From NCBI GenBank assembly GCA_946407975.1, contig CAMJQC010000003.1, positions 1 through 64,000 on the forward strand: a DNA stretch of 64,000 nt, given 5' to 3'. Below, in pieces: positions 50,921 through 59,289 of this stretch (position 1 is its first letter; the number at the start of each line of letters is the position of its first letter). The position numbers were made by a program, and so were the translations under genes. Source of the DNA: an uncultured Bacteroidales bacterium. Its GTDB lineage: Bacteria; Bacteroidota; Bacteroidia; Bacteroidales; F082. The notes under the pieces were generated by a model. It did not search any database. It was given only the letters and a program-made list of their open reading frames with translations, and had not been told where the DNA came from.

Positions 50921-52750
50921 TTAAGCCTCATCCTTTTCACCCAACTGTTTTTGGAAATATTCATAAACAATTTTTGCCTTAGCAGGGCCTACCACCTCTG
51001 CAAGCCTTTCTTCTGACGCTTCGCTGATGCCTTTCACCGATTTCAGATCTAGCAACAGCTTCTCTGCGGTCGCCTTGCCGATGCCTTTTATCTCGGCCAA
51101 TTCGGAATGCATGAAACCCTTCTCGAATTTCTTTCTATGGAACATGATGGCGAACCTATGGACTTCGTCCTGAATATGCGTCAAGAGCCGAAACACTTCT
51201 GAGTCAACCCTAATGCCTACGGCACGAGGAGGAGAACCCACCAGTATCTCGCTCGTACGGTGACGGTCGTCCTTCACCAGACCCGCAATAGGTATGCTAA
51301 TGTGCAGTTCGTCTTCGATCACCTGTCTGACCACCTCCATCTGTCCCTTGCCGCCATCCGTGAGGATAAGGTTAGGCAAAGGCTTCCCTTCTTCCATAAG
51401 ACGGGAATATCGGCGACGCACCACTTCTTTCATGGAGGCATAATCATCCGGACCCGTAACGGTCTTGATATTGAAATGCCGATAGGCGTTCTTGTTAGGC
51501 TTGCCATTGACGAACTGCACCATGCCGGCCACGGCATAGTCACCTTGGAAGTTGGAATTATCGAAACACTCAATGACCACAGGCGGTTCAAGCAAATGCA
51601 ATTCCTCCTGAATCCTACTGAGCAGTTTCTTTTGATGCCGCTCGGGATCGACAAGAGAACGCTGCTTTTCCAGGTCGATCTTATATTGCACCGCATTACG
51701 GTGGGAGAGCTCCAGCAGCTTCATTTTATCGCCCCGTTGCGGAACCGTGAAAATCACATCCTCAATCGGATAATCCAGTTTGCACGGCACGATAATTTCA
51801 GGGGCATGTTCATCAAACTGCTGTCTCAGCTCTGTCACCGCCAATAGCAGCAATTCATCTGCCGTCTCCTCCAACCGCCGTTTCATCTCAAAGGAATGCG
51901 ACTGGATGACCGCTCCGTCAACCACTTTCATAAAGTTGACATAGAAAGCATCGCCATCATCAACGTACGAGCAGACCTCCACATTGTGTATGGTCTGGCT
52001 CACCACCGTAGAACGGCTTCGATACTGTTCCAGCAAATCGTATTTTTCTTTGATGGTCTGCGCCGCCTCGAACTCCATACGCGAAGCGTGATCCATCATC
52101 CGTTCCTTCAACGCCTTCAGCACCGACTGCATGTTGCCTTTGATAATCTCGCGGATCTCTCCTATCATGTTCCGATACGCTTCCTGCGACACCTTCCCTT
52201 CGCACGGACCATCGCATTTATGGATGTGATAGTCAAGGCAAACGCGGTATTTGCCTTTTTCGATGTTTGGCACCGTCAACGGGGTGCGACAGGAACGGAT
52301 GTGATAGACCTGCGTAAGCAAGTCGAGCAAAATGTGAGCGGTGCGCACCGAAGGATAGGGACCATAATAGTCGGAGCCGTCATTGACTTTATGGCGGGTG
52401 AGAAAAACGCGCGGAAAGGATTCGTTTTTTATGCAGATCCAAGGATAGGTCTTGTCGTCCTTGAGCATTATGTTGTAGCGCGGCTTGTATTGCTTGATCA
52501 TCGTGTTTTCAAGCAACAAGGCTTCCGACTCTGAATCGACGATGCTGTATTCCAGATCAGCGATCTTGCTCACCAGGAGCCGTGTCTTGCCTGTCTGCTC
52601 CTTATTGAAATAACTGCTGACACGACGTTTCAGGTTCTTTGCCTTACCCACATAGATCAGCTCTCCATCTTTGTCAAAATAGCGATAGACCCCTGGCTTG
52701 GAAGGCAGGGCGGCCAACTTCGATTTCAGCAGGTCGGACAGCGCTATCAT
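50921..52750 (-). CDS. uvrC: Excinuclease ABC subunit C
   Basis: UvrC makes both cuts in nucleotide excision repair. The 609-residue protein has the N-terminal GIY-YIG nuclease (PGVYRYFDKDGELIYVGKAKN), a Cys-rich region (CDGPCEGKVS), the UvrB-contact helix near residue 210, the RNase H-like nuclease (ECFDNSNFQGDY, LTDGGKGQMEV) and a C-terminal helix-hairpin-helix (EIKGIGKATAEKLL). Its start lies four bases after the thiL stop. Confidence 0.97.
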   Translation of the reverse strand: MIALSDLLKSKLAALPSKPGVYRYFDKDGELIYVGKAKNLKRRVSSYFNKEQTGKTRLLVSKIADLEYSIVDSESEALLLENTMIKQYKPRYNIMLKDDKTYPWICIKNESFPRVFLTRHKVNDGSDYYGPYPSVRTAHILLDLLTQVYHIRSCRTPLTVPNIEKGKYRVCLDYHIHKCDGPCEGKVSQEAYRNMIGEIREIIKGNMQSVLKALKERMMDHASRMEFEAAQTIKEKYDLLEQYRSRSTVVSQTIHNVEVCSYVDDGDAFYVNFMKVVDGAVIQSHSFEMKRRLEETADELLLLAVTELRQQFDEHAPEIIVPCKLDYPIEDVIFTVPQRGDKMKLLELSHRNAVQYKIDLEKQRSLVDPERHQKKLLSRIQEELHLLEPPVVIECFDNSNFQGDYAVAGMVQFVNGKPNKNAYRHFNIKTVTGPDDYASMKEVVRRRYSRLMEEGKPLPNLILTDGGKGQMEVVRQVIEDELHISIPIAGLVKDDRHRTSEILVGSPPRAVGIRVDSEVFRLLTHIQDEVHRFAIMFHRKKFEKGFMHSELAEIKGIGKATAEKLLLDLKSVKGISEASEERLAEVVGPAKAKIVYEYFQKQLGEKDEA

Positions 52751-52754
52751 AGGT

Positions 52755-53816
52755 TTATTCTTCTTGCTTACGCATATGGTCCCAGCCTTGTGCCTTGAGA
52801 GGAATGACGTGTTTGTCGGGTGTAATCAGTTCCGCAACTCCTTTGTCGGCGGTCATATAGCCAATGATGGAGACATCCAGCGAGAGTTCCTTGATCTTTT
52901 CATAGTCTGCCTGGCTGATGGTAAAGAGCAGCTCATAGTCCTCGCCGCCATTGAGCGCCGCTATGCTAGGCACAATCTGAAACTCCTTGGCGAGTTTGTC
53001 CGTGGTAGGATCAAGCGGTATCTTTTCCTCATAAAGCTGACAGCCTACGCCAGATTCTTTGCATAGATGGAGGATCTCCGAGGCCAGGCCGTCAGAGATG
53101 TCAATCATTGAGGTAGGCTTCACCCCTATTTCCTTAAGCTGCTTGATGACATCCTTACGTGCTTCCGGCTTCAATTGACGCTCCAGCACATAGTCCAGCC
53201 CTTCGAGCTTCGGCTGCATATTGGGATTGGCAAGGAACTCAGCCTTTTCGCGCTCAAGGACCAGCAGACCCATATAGGCGCCGCCCAAGTCACCGCTCAC
53301 GCAAAGCAGGTCGTTCGGATGGGCTCCACTGCGATAGACGATGTCCTCTTCTTTAGCCGTTCCAATGACCGTAATGGAAATGATCAGCCCCGTCTTGCTG
53401 CTAGTGACATCGCCTCCCACCATATCGACATGGTAGCGTTCGCAGGCCAAACGGATGCCGTCGTAAAGCGCATCCAGCGCCTCTACCGAATAACGGTTTG
53501 AGACGCCAAGGCCGATGACGATCTGTGTCGGCGTGCCATTCATGGCGTAAATATCGGAGAAATTGACGACAGCCGCCTTGTAGCCAAGATGTTTCAAAGG
53601 CGTATAAGTCATATCGAAATGGATGCCTTCCACCAGCATGTCGACAGAGACCAAGGTCCTCTCCCCTTCGTGATTGATTACAGCGGCATCATCACCTACG
53701 CCTTTCAGCGTAGAGGGATTCTGTATAGGAAAATCAGCTGTAAGCCTGTCAATAAGGCCAAACTCACCCAGCTCATCCAATTCGGTACGTTCAAACTCTT
53801 TTTCGTTGTCTTCCAT
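52755..53816 (-). CDS. thiL: Thiamine-monophosphate kinase
   Basis: ThiL makes thiamine diphosphate from thiamine monophosphate. The 353-residue protein belongs to the PurM-like ATPase fold, with GVGDDAAVI near residue 42, NFSDIYAMNGTP, MVGGDVTSS and DISDGLASEI as metal- and ATP-binding segments. The ATG at 53816 (start MEDNEKEF) was chosen because the upstream frame crosses a -7 box. It leads the thiL-uvrC pair. Confidence 0.95.
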   Translation of the reverse strand: MEDNEKEFERTELDELGEFGLIDRLTADFPIQNPSTLKGVGDDAAVINHEGERTLVSVDMLVEGIHFDMTYTPLKHLGYKAAVVNFSDIYAMNGTPTQIVIGLGVSNRYSVEALDALYDGIRLACERYHVDMVGGDVTSSKTGLIISITVIGTAKEEDIVYRSGAHPNDLLCVSGDLGGAYMGLLVLEREKAEFLANPNMQPKLEGLDYVLERQLKPEARKDVIKQLKEIGVKPTSMIDISDGLASEILHLCKESGVGCQLYEEKIPLDPTTDKLAKEFQIVPSIAALNGGEDYELLFTISQADYEKIKELSLDVSIIGYMTADKGVAELITPDKHVIPLKAQGWDHMRKQEE

Positions 53817-53834
53817 AGCAAAAGTAATAATATG

Positions 53835-53842
53835 CAAAGATA
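53835..53842 (-). promoter_or_regulatory. -7 box of thiL-uvrC
   Basis: TATCTTTG on the minus strand, 18 bases before the chosen thiL start codon. Confidence 0.6.
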
Positions 53843-53914
53843 GATAAAAACAAGGAATCCATAAAAAATAAAATCCAACCAACTGAAATTCAATTGATTG
53901 GATTCATTATTCGG

Positions 53915-53988
53915 TGGTCCCACTAGGACTTGAACCTAGGACCTACTGATTATGAGTCAGTTGCTCTAACCAACTGCGCTATAGGACC
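53915..53988 (-). tRNA. tRNA with CAU anticodon (elongator Met or Ile2)
   Basis: A 74-nucleotide minus-strand cloverleaf: acceptor GGTCCTA/TGGGACC with discriminator A, D arm GCGC...GAGC, anticodon stem ACTGA/TCAGT with loop CTCATAA, T stem CTAGG/CCTAG with loop TTCAAGT. The anticodon CAU serves elongator methionine or, after lysidine modification by TilS, isoleucine. The GACTCATAATC context and TTCAAGT loop resemble E. coli ileX, so identity is left open. It is not an initiator: the acceptor's first pair is matched and the GGG/CCC anticodon stem is missing. Confidence 0.92.
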
Positions 53989-54043
53989 CGCAAAAGTCAC
54001 AAAGAACAACACTTTTTCCGGCTTTTCCTTGCTTTTTGCGCTG

Positions 54044-54051
54044 CAAAATTA
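54044..54051 (-). promoter_or_regulatory. Possible -7 box of the CAU tRNA, within a palindrome
   Basis: TAATTTTG on the minus strand, 55 bases before the tRNA. It forms half of the 18-bp palindrome GCAAAATT-AC-AATTTTGC at 54043-54060, which lies between the tRNA and the divergent HAD gene. Confidence 0.4.
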
Positions 54052-54089
54052 CAATTTTGCCACGAAATAGAAGCAAAAAATCTCATAAA

Positions 54090-54734
54090 ATGAGCGCAAA
54101 AATAAAAAACATCATTTTCGATTTAGGGGGCGTCATTCTTGACATAGACGAAAGAGCGACCATTAAGGCCCTGGAGGATAGCGGCTTTACCGATTTGAAC
54201 AGATTAAAAACGCCGGAAGTTCTAAACTTGATAGAAAAATTCGACATTGGCATTTACACGGCGAACACCTTCCGAAAGAAAATGACGGCTGCACTCGGCA
54301 TAGAACGAATGAGTGAGGAAAAATTCAACAGCATTTGGAATGCCATGCTGCTTGACATCCCTCGCGAACGCATCGAGGCTATCGAAAAGGTCAAGAAGAA
54401 CTACAAGATCTTCTTGATGAGCAATAGCAACGAGATTCATTATGATTTGTATGTCAGAGACCTGCAGTTACGGTTCGGTTACCATGAGTTTGACCAGCTC
54501 TTCGACAAGTCCTATTTCTCTTTCGACATCCATCTACGTAAACCTGACCTTCGTTTCTTTGAATACATCCTCGACCACGAGGGATTGCAACCCGAGGAGA
54601 CGCTTTTCATCGATGATTCTGCCAACAACATCGAAGCGGCGAAATGCCTAGGCATCGAGACCTATCATATCAGCCGTGACGAATTGGTCAGAAATCTATT
54701 TGAAAACGGGATGCTTAAACCCGACATAATTTAG
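54090..54734 (+). CDS. HAD-superfamily phosphatase (YihX-like)
   Basis: The 214-residue protein has the four HAD motifs: Asp11 in IIFDLGGVILDID, Ser/Asn in LMSNSNEIH, Lys in HLRKPDLRFF and the acidic IDDSANNIEAA. The usual second Asp of motif I is Gly (DLGGV), as in the YihX sugar-phosphatase group, so a sugar phosphate is a plausible substrate. The ATG at 54090 was chosen because upstream frame extension runs through promoter-like sequence. It converges with dusB, 12 bases apart. Confidence 0.85.
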   Translation: MSAKIKNIIFDLGGVILDIDERATIKALEDSGFTDLNRLKTPEVLNLIEKFDIGIYTANTFRKKMTAALGIERMSEEKFNSIWNAMLLDIPRERIEAIEKVKKNYKIFLMSNSNEIHYDLYVRDLQLRFGYHEFDQLFDKSYFSFDIHLRKPDLRFFEYILDHEGLQPEETLFIDDSANNIEAAKCLGIETYHISRDELVRNLFENGMLKPDII

Positions 54735-54746
54735 GTATGCCCCTGT

Positions 54747-55724
54747 TTATAAAGCATAATGTTGTTCTATCTCTTTCAGGGTATCTAACACTTCTTCAGC
54801 CGTCTGCACTTCCATCAAGCGCATCTTGAAGGGTTTGAAATTGGGCAGTCCTCTGAAATAAGCCGCCCAATGTTTCCGAATTTCAAAGATGGCAATCCTT
54901 TCGCCTTTCCACTCGACACCGCGTTGGAAATGAATGGTTGCAATGCGCACTCTTTCCGCCACATCAGGTTCCGGCAAGACTTCACCCTTATCCAGATAAG
55001 CGCGAATCTGCCTGAAAATCCATGGGTTGCCATAGGTGGCACGGCCTATCATGAGGCCATCCACACCATAATCCTCTTTGAAACGCTTGGCAGAAGGGCC
55101 ATCCACCACATCGCCATTGCCGATGATAGGGATATGCATTCTCGGGTTGTTTTTTACCGCCCCTATCAAGGTCCAGTCGGCAGGTTCACTATACTTGGTA
55201 GTGCGCAGGCGCCCATGTATGGTCAGGGCAGCGATGCCCACGTCCTGCAAGCGCTCAGCGATATCCACAATCTCACGATGCTGGTCGTCATAGCCCAACC
55301 TGGTTTTCACCGTCACCGGCACGTTCACAGCGTCCACCACCGCCTTGGTGATGGCCACCATCTTGGGGATGTCGTTCATGATGCCCGAGCCTGCCCCCTT
55401 CGACGCCACCTTCTTCACCGGACAGCCGAAATTGATGTCAATCACATCAGGACGAGCGGTCTCGGCATAACGCGCTGCCTCCACCATAGGCTCGACGGCA
55501 TTGCCAAAGATCTGGATGCCGACAGGGCGCTCAAACTCGCTGAAATCCAATTTCTTAACACTCTTTACCGCATCGCGGATAAGGCCGTCGGCAGAGATAA
55601 ACTCAGAATACACCATATCGGCGCCGAACATCTTGCAGACATGACGGAAAGGCGGGTCGGTGACGTCTTCCATCGGAGCGAGAAACAACGGATAATGATC
55701 GAATTCAACGGGGCCGATATGCAT
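54747..55724 (-). CDS. dusB: tRNA-dihydrouridine synthase (DusB-like)
   Basis: This flavoenzyme reduces uridines in tRNA D loops with NADPH. The 325-residue TIM barrel has FLAPMEDVTDPPFR, the catalytic Cys in INFGCPVKKV, TVKTRLGYDD, ALTIHGRLRTTKY and NGDVVDGPSAK. Which uridine it modifies is inferred from similarity to DusB. It has a -7 box and is divergent from the CPBP protease gene. Confidence 0.92.
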   Translation of the reverse strand: MHIGPVEFDHYPLFLAPMEDVTDPPFRHVCKMFGADMVYSEFISADGLIRDAVKSVKKLDFSEFERPVGIQIFGNAVEPMVEAARYAETARPDVIDINFGCPVKKVASKGAGSGIMNDIPKMVAITKAVVDAVNVPVTVKTRLGYDDQHREIVDIAERLQDVGIAALTIHGRLRTTKYSEPADWTLIGAVKNNPRMHIPIIGNGDVVDGPSAKRFKEDYGVDGLMIGRATYGNPWIFRQIRAYLDKGEVLPEPDVAERVRIATIHFQRGVEWKGERIAIFEIRKHWAAYFRGLPNFKPFKMRLMEVQTAEEVLDTLKEIEQHYAL

Positions 55725-55743
55725 AAGGGATCAATTTCAGCGA

Positions 55744-55751
55744 CAAAAGTA
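55744..55751 (-). promoter_or_regulatory. -7 box of dusB
   Basis: TACTTTTG on the minus strand, 19 bases before the start codon. Confidence 0.55.
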
Positions 55752-55773
55752 CGAAATAGACCCAAACATTGCG

Positions 55774-55781
55774 TATTTTTG
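55774..55781 (+). promoter_or_regulatory. -7 box of the CPBP protease gene
   Basis: TATTTTTG, 16 bases before the ATG, 22 bases from the divergent dusB box. Confidence 0.6.
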
Positions 55782-55797
55782 CCGAAAACGACAAACC

Positions 55798-56664
55798 ATG
55801 GAAGACAAAAAACGGCTGTTTCAAGATAAATCTAATGGATTCAAAGTCCTGATTTACATATTTTTACTCCTTATCTTCACCCTTATCGGGGCTCTCGTCA
55901 CGCTCTTAATAGGCATTGGCGGCGTTTCCTCTATAAAACTTGGGCAAGCCATCTCCTCCACATTGATGTTTGTGGTACCGCCCGCCTTGCTCTATCTTCT
56001 TGCCTATCCTCGTCCGATGCGCAGTTTAGGGTTCAACCCCATCCGCAAACCCTGGATTTTGCTGGCCGGTCTCGCCGTTATGCTTGTCTCTCTTCCGCTC
56101 ATCAACCTGCTCACACAGTGGAACGAGGGCATCCGTCTTCCCTCTTCATTAGCTCCTATAGAACAGGCGTTGCAAGCCTTGGAAGAACAAGCCCAGGCCA
56201 TTACGGAACAAATGCTCAATACAAATACCGTCGGCGGTTTGATTTCCAACCTCATCGTCATAGCATTAATACCTGCCATTGGTGAGGAAATGACGTTTCG
56301 CGGCACCATACAGCAGTTTCTCATCAAAGGATGTCGCAACGCTCACGTCGGCATTATTTTAGGCGCAATCCTGTTCTCAGCGTTCCATTTTCAGTTTTAC
56401 GGCTTCTTCCCTCGCTTATTGCTCGGAATTTTTCTAGGCTATTTCTTTTACATCACAAAATCGCTATGGGTCAGCATCCTTATGCATTTCCTAAACAACG
56501 GGAGTGCCGTAGTCGTTTATTATCTTCACAACAAAGGCATCATCGAAGCCGACATGGAACACTTTGGATCCACTTCGAACATTGCCATCCTTGTTGCCAG
56601 CGGCATACTCTGTATCGCTCTCCATATCATAGCCTGGAAACGCAGAGAAAAATCCGTTTCCTAA
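55798..56664 (+). CDS. CPBP-family intramembrane metalloprotease
   Basis: The 288-residue membrane protein has about eight hydrophobic segments and the three CPBP (CAAX protease and bacteriocin-processing) motifs: Glu163-Glu164-x3-Arg168 in GEEMTFRG, His in SAFHFQFYGFFPR and His/Asn in ILMHFLNN. These build the metal site inside the membrane. Substrates are unknown; relatives process bacteriocins or peptides or act in self-immunity. No bacteriocin gene is nearby. It converges with the barrel-protein gene, 7 bases apart. Confidence 0.88.
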   Translation: MEDKKRLFQDKSNGFKVLIYIFLLLIFTLIGALVTLLIGIGGVSSIKLGQAISSTLMFVVPPALLYLLAYPRPMRSLGFNPIRKPWILLAGLAVMLVSLPLINLLTQWNEGIRLPSSLAPIEQALQALEEQAQAITEQMLNTNTVGGLISNLIVIALIPAIGEEMTFRGTIQQFLIKGCRNAHVGIILGAILFSAFHFQFYGFFPRLLLGIFLGYFFYITKSLWVSILMHFLNNGSAVVVYYLHNKGIIEADMEHFGSTSNIAILVASGILCIALHIIAWKRREKSVS

Positions 56665-56671
56665 AGCAAGA

Positions 56672-59149
56672 TCAATACATCTCCTCGGAGGAATCGCCTT
56701 CGCCCTCTCCTTCTCCGCCTCCGCCTTCGTCTGCATCGCGTTTGCCACGTTTGGCGTTTTGCTGGTTGATGCGATAGCTGAAGTTGAGGGAGAGAGAGGT
56801 ACGGTTCCAGGTACTGTTGCTGTACTGCCAGAAGTTGTCGCCCCATGACTCGCCACCACGGCCACGGGTACCGAACACGTCACGCACATTGAAAGTCAGG
56901 GTGGCGTCGCCATGGAAGAGCTCCTTGCTGACGGCCATGTCCATCCACCACTCGCCATCGTGTTTGCCCAAAGGCTCAAGATGCGGACCCATCACATGGG
57001 CGGTGACTTGAAGGTCGAGACCTTTCACTATGGTAAACTTACTCACCAAACGGCCAAAAAGCATCCATGTTTTCGTCTGGTAATACTGTTCCTCAATATA
57101 CCCACGAGTGTTGGAATAGAAGAAGTTGACATTACCGTTCAGGTTCCACCATTTTAGGATCTGACCCTGGGCGACTGCTTCAACGCCGAAGTCATCGGCT
57201 TCACCAAAGTTGATGGGCATGCTGTAATAAACACCGTTATTCTCATAGGTGTAATGACGAATCATATTGGTGCCGTGACGGTAATATGTCGTGAAGTTAA
57301 AGGTCGACTTGTCCCAGAAGTGGATATAACCCAACTCGTAGCTGTCCATGAAGGTCGGTTTCAAGGCCGGGTTGCCCATACGGATATTACGGTTGTCGTT
57401 ATACGAGCGGAAGGGACTCATCTGCCAGAATCCAGGACGACGGATACGGCGCGTATAACTCACCTGGAACTGGTTGCTCTCATCCACGGAATAGTTGAGG
57501 TGGGCGCTCGGGAAAAGATTCAAATAAGGTTTGCCTCCATTGATGGAGTCGGTGCCATCATGGGCATAGCCGTGCAGATTCGTGTAAATATCCGTCATCT
57601 CGGCACGCACGCCCACCTGCCCTGACCAACGGCCCCAGTCGTTGCCCAAGCTCGTATAAAGAGCCGCCACCTGCTCGTTGTAGTTGAAATCATAGCAGTA
57701 GTCGCTCAAGGGGTTGTACTGTCCCAAACTGTCCTTTTCTGAAACGGATGAGATGCTGTTAATGTCACGATTGGTATACTTTCCGCCTATCTCCCACTGT
57801 GCTTTTTGTGCAAAAGGATGAACGTAGTCAATGCTGGCCTGCAGATTGCGCATGTTCTGGTCTTCGTGCGTCTTCTGATAGAGCGTCCAAATGGTTTGCT
57901 GCATGTCGGCATTGGGATAAAGCGTTTCGGTGATGTCGGAGTTAGAAACTTCCGAGTTGGTGAAGAAACGCATATTGGCCTTCAGGCTACGTCCTTTTTG
58001 TTCGAAGGTTTTGTCATAATCAAGGGTGACCTCGTACATGGGAGCGGTCTCCTGCCAGGTCTCTTCACGGATGTCGTACGACGAGGTCCCCGCCTCAGGA
58101 TACTCGTCGGAATAACGGACGACAGGATGCGTGCTGTTGGTACCATAACGGTAAACGAAAGCCGCACTCAAGATGTCGCGGTCGGTGATGTAATAATCAG
58201 CGCCAACCCGCACGTTATGTCCCATGCGCTGCATGGTGCGTTCCGTGGTCTGGTCGGTAATCTGGTGGAAAATGGTGTCACCGTCAATGATATCGAAACG
58301 TTTGGTCTGATTGATGCCGCCGCCGATATTGGAACGTCTGTTAAAGCCATAACTGGCGAAGAGGTTCCACCTTTTCAAGCGATAGTTGGCAGAGACGCTG
58401 CCACCATACTGCCACGGATAGCCTCCTCGGATGTTGACGGCACCGTTAAAACCTTGACGTTTGTCCTTTTTCAAAATGATATTGATGATACCGGCAGAGC
58501 CTTCCGCATCGTAACGCACAGAAGGGTTGGTGATGACCTCTACGCGTTCGATCATGTCGCCTTGCAAGGTGCGAAGGGCGTCTTGGGTGCTCATTCCCGA
58601 CAGGCCCGACTCTTTTCCGTCAATAAGGATGCGTACGCCGTTATCGCCACGGAGGCTCACGTTACCCTCAACGTCCACACTGACGGCGGGGATGTTTTCC
58701 AGCACCTCGATGGCATTGCCTGCCGTATTGCTCACATCCTTGCCCACGTTGAAGACACGTTTGTCCAGCGTCATCTCATAAGTGCTCCTCTCTGCCACGA
58801 CCTCTACCTCATCAAGCACTTGCTGGTCAGGCATCAAGTTGATACGGCCCAAATCAACGGGGTTTTTATCGCCCGACAGGGTGATGCTCTTATACAGAGT
58901 CACATACCCCATAAACTGAACTTCCAAGGAATACTTTCCCTTGTCAAGATCCAAGACGAAACCGCCATTGGATTCGGTGATGCACCCTTGAACAAAGGTA
59001 TTGTCAGGTTGACGGAAAGCGCGCACCGTGGCATATTCCATCACCGTGCCCGATAGGCCGTCAAACACTCTTCCCTTCACTTGTATAGAGGCAAAAGACA
59101 GGGTTGACACAAATAGCAGTGCCAACAATAGAGAAAAACGAGTTTTCAT
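56672..59149 (-). CDS. TonB-receptor-like outer-membrane beta-barrel protein
   Basis: The 825-residue protein has a signal peptide (MKTRFSLLLALLFVSTLSFA), a carboxypeptidase-regulatory-like domain (about 22-105), a plug-like domain with VDVEGNVSLRGDNGVRILIDG (about 120-230) and a large barrel with many aromatic strands ending in SLSLNFSYRINQQ. This fits the OMP_b-brl_3 group rather than a SusC-type receptor, and no SusD partner is adjacent. The last 25 residues are a Gly/Glu-rich tail (EGGGGEGEGEGDSSEE). The start was set at the ATG preceding the signal peptide. The ligand is unknown. Confidence 0.85.
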   Translation of the reverse strand: MKTRFSLLLALLFVSTLSFASIQVKGRVFDGLSGTVMEYATVRAFRQPDNTFVQGCITESNGGFVLDLDKGKYSLEVQFMGYVTLYKSITLSGDKNPVDLGRINLMPDQQVLDEVEVVAERSTYEMTLDKRVFNVGKDVSNTAGNAIEVLENIPAVSVDVEGNVSLRGDNGVRILIDGKESGLSGMSTQDALRTLQGDMIERVEVITNPSVRYDAEGSAGIINIILKKDKRQGFNGAVNIRGGYPWQYGGSVSANYRLKRWNLFASYGFNRRSNIGGGINQTKRFDIIDGDTIFHQITDQTTERTMQRMGHNVRVGADYYITDRDILSAAFVYRYGTNSTHPVVRYSDEYPEAGTSSYDIREETWQETAPMYEVTLDYDKTFEQKGRSLKANMRFFTNSEVSNSDITETLYPNADMQQTIWTLYQKTHEDQNMRNLQASIDYVHPFAQKAQWEIGGKYTNRDINSISSVSEKDSLGQYNPLSDYCYDFNYNEQVAALYTSLGNDWGRWSGQVGVRAEMTDIYTNLHGYAHDGTDSINGGKPYLNLFPSAHLNYSVDESNQFQVSYTRRIRRPGFWQMSPFRSYNDNRNIRMGNPALKPTFMDSYELGYIHFWDKSTFNFTTYYRHGTNMIRHYTYENNGVYYSMPINFGEADDFGVEAVAQGQILKWWNLNGNVNFFYSNTRGYIEEQYYQTKTWMLFGRLVSKFTIVKGLDLQVTAHVMGPHLEPLGKHDGEWWMDMAVSKELFHGDATLTFNVRDVFGTRGRGGESWGDNFWQYSNSTWNRTSLSLNFSYRINQQNAKRGKRDADEGGGGEGEGEGDSSEEMY

Positions 59150-59289
59150 AGAATGAGCAATAAAAAGTGAGTCGTTTTCAATTGAATAGCGAAAATACGT
59201 GTTTTTTTTTGACCTGTCGAATATAAAAGCGGTGAAAGCACATTTTTTCGTACTGAAACGGACAAAACGCAAGATGAAATTCATGCGGG

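Noticed and set aside
57806..59056. 416-codon plus-strand frame inside the barrel-protein gene
   Set aside because: Shadow of the barrel gene in another frame; no start context, no recognisable motif and no promoter.
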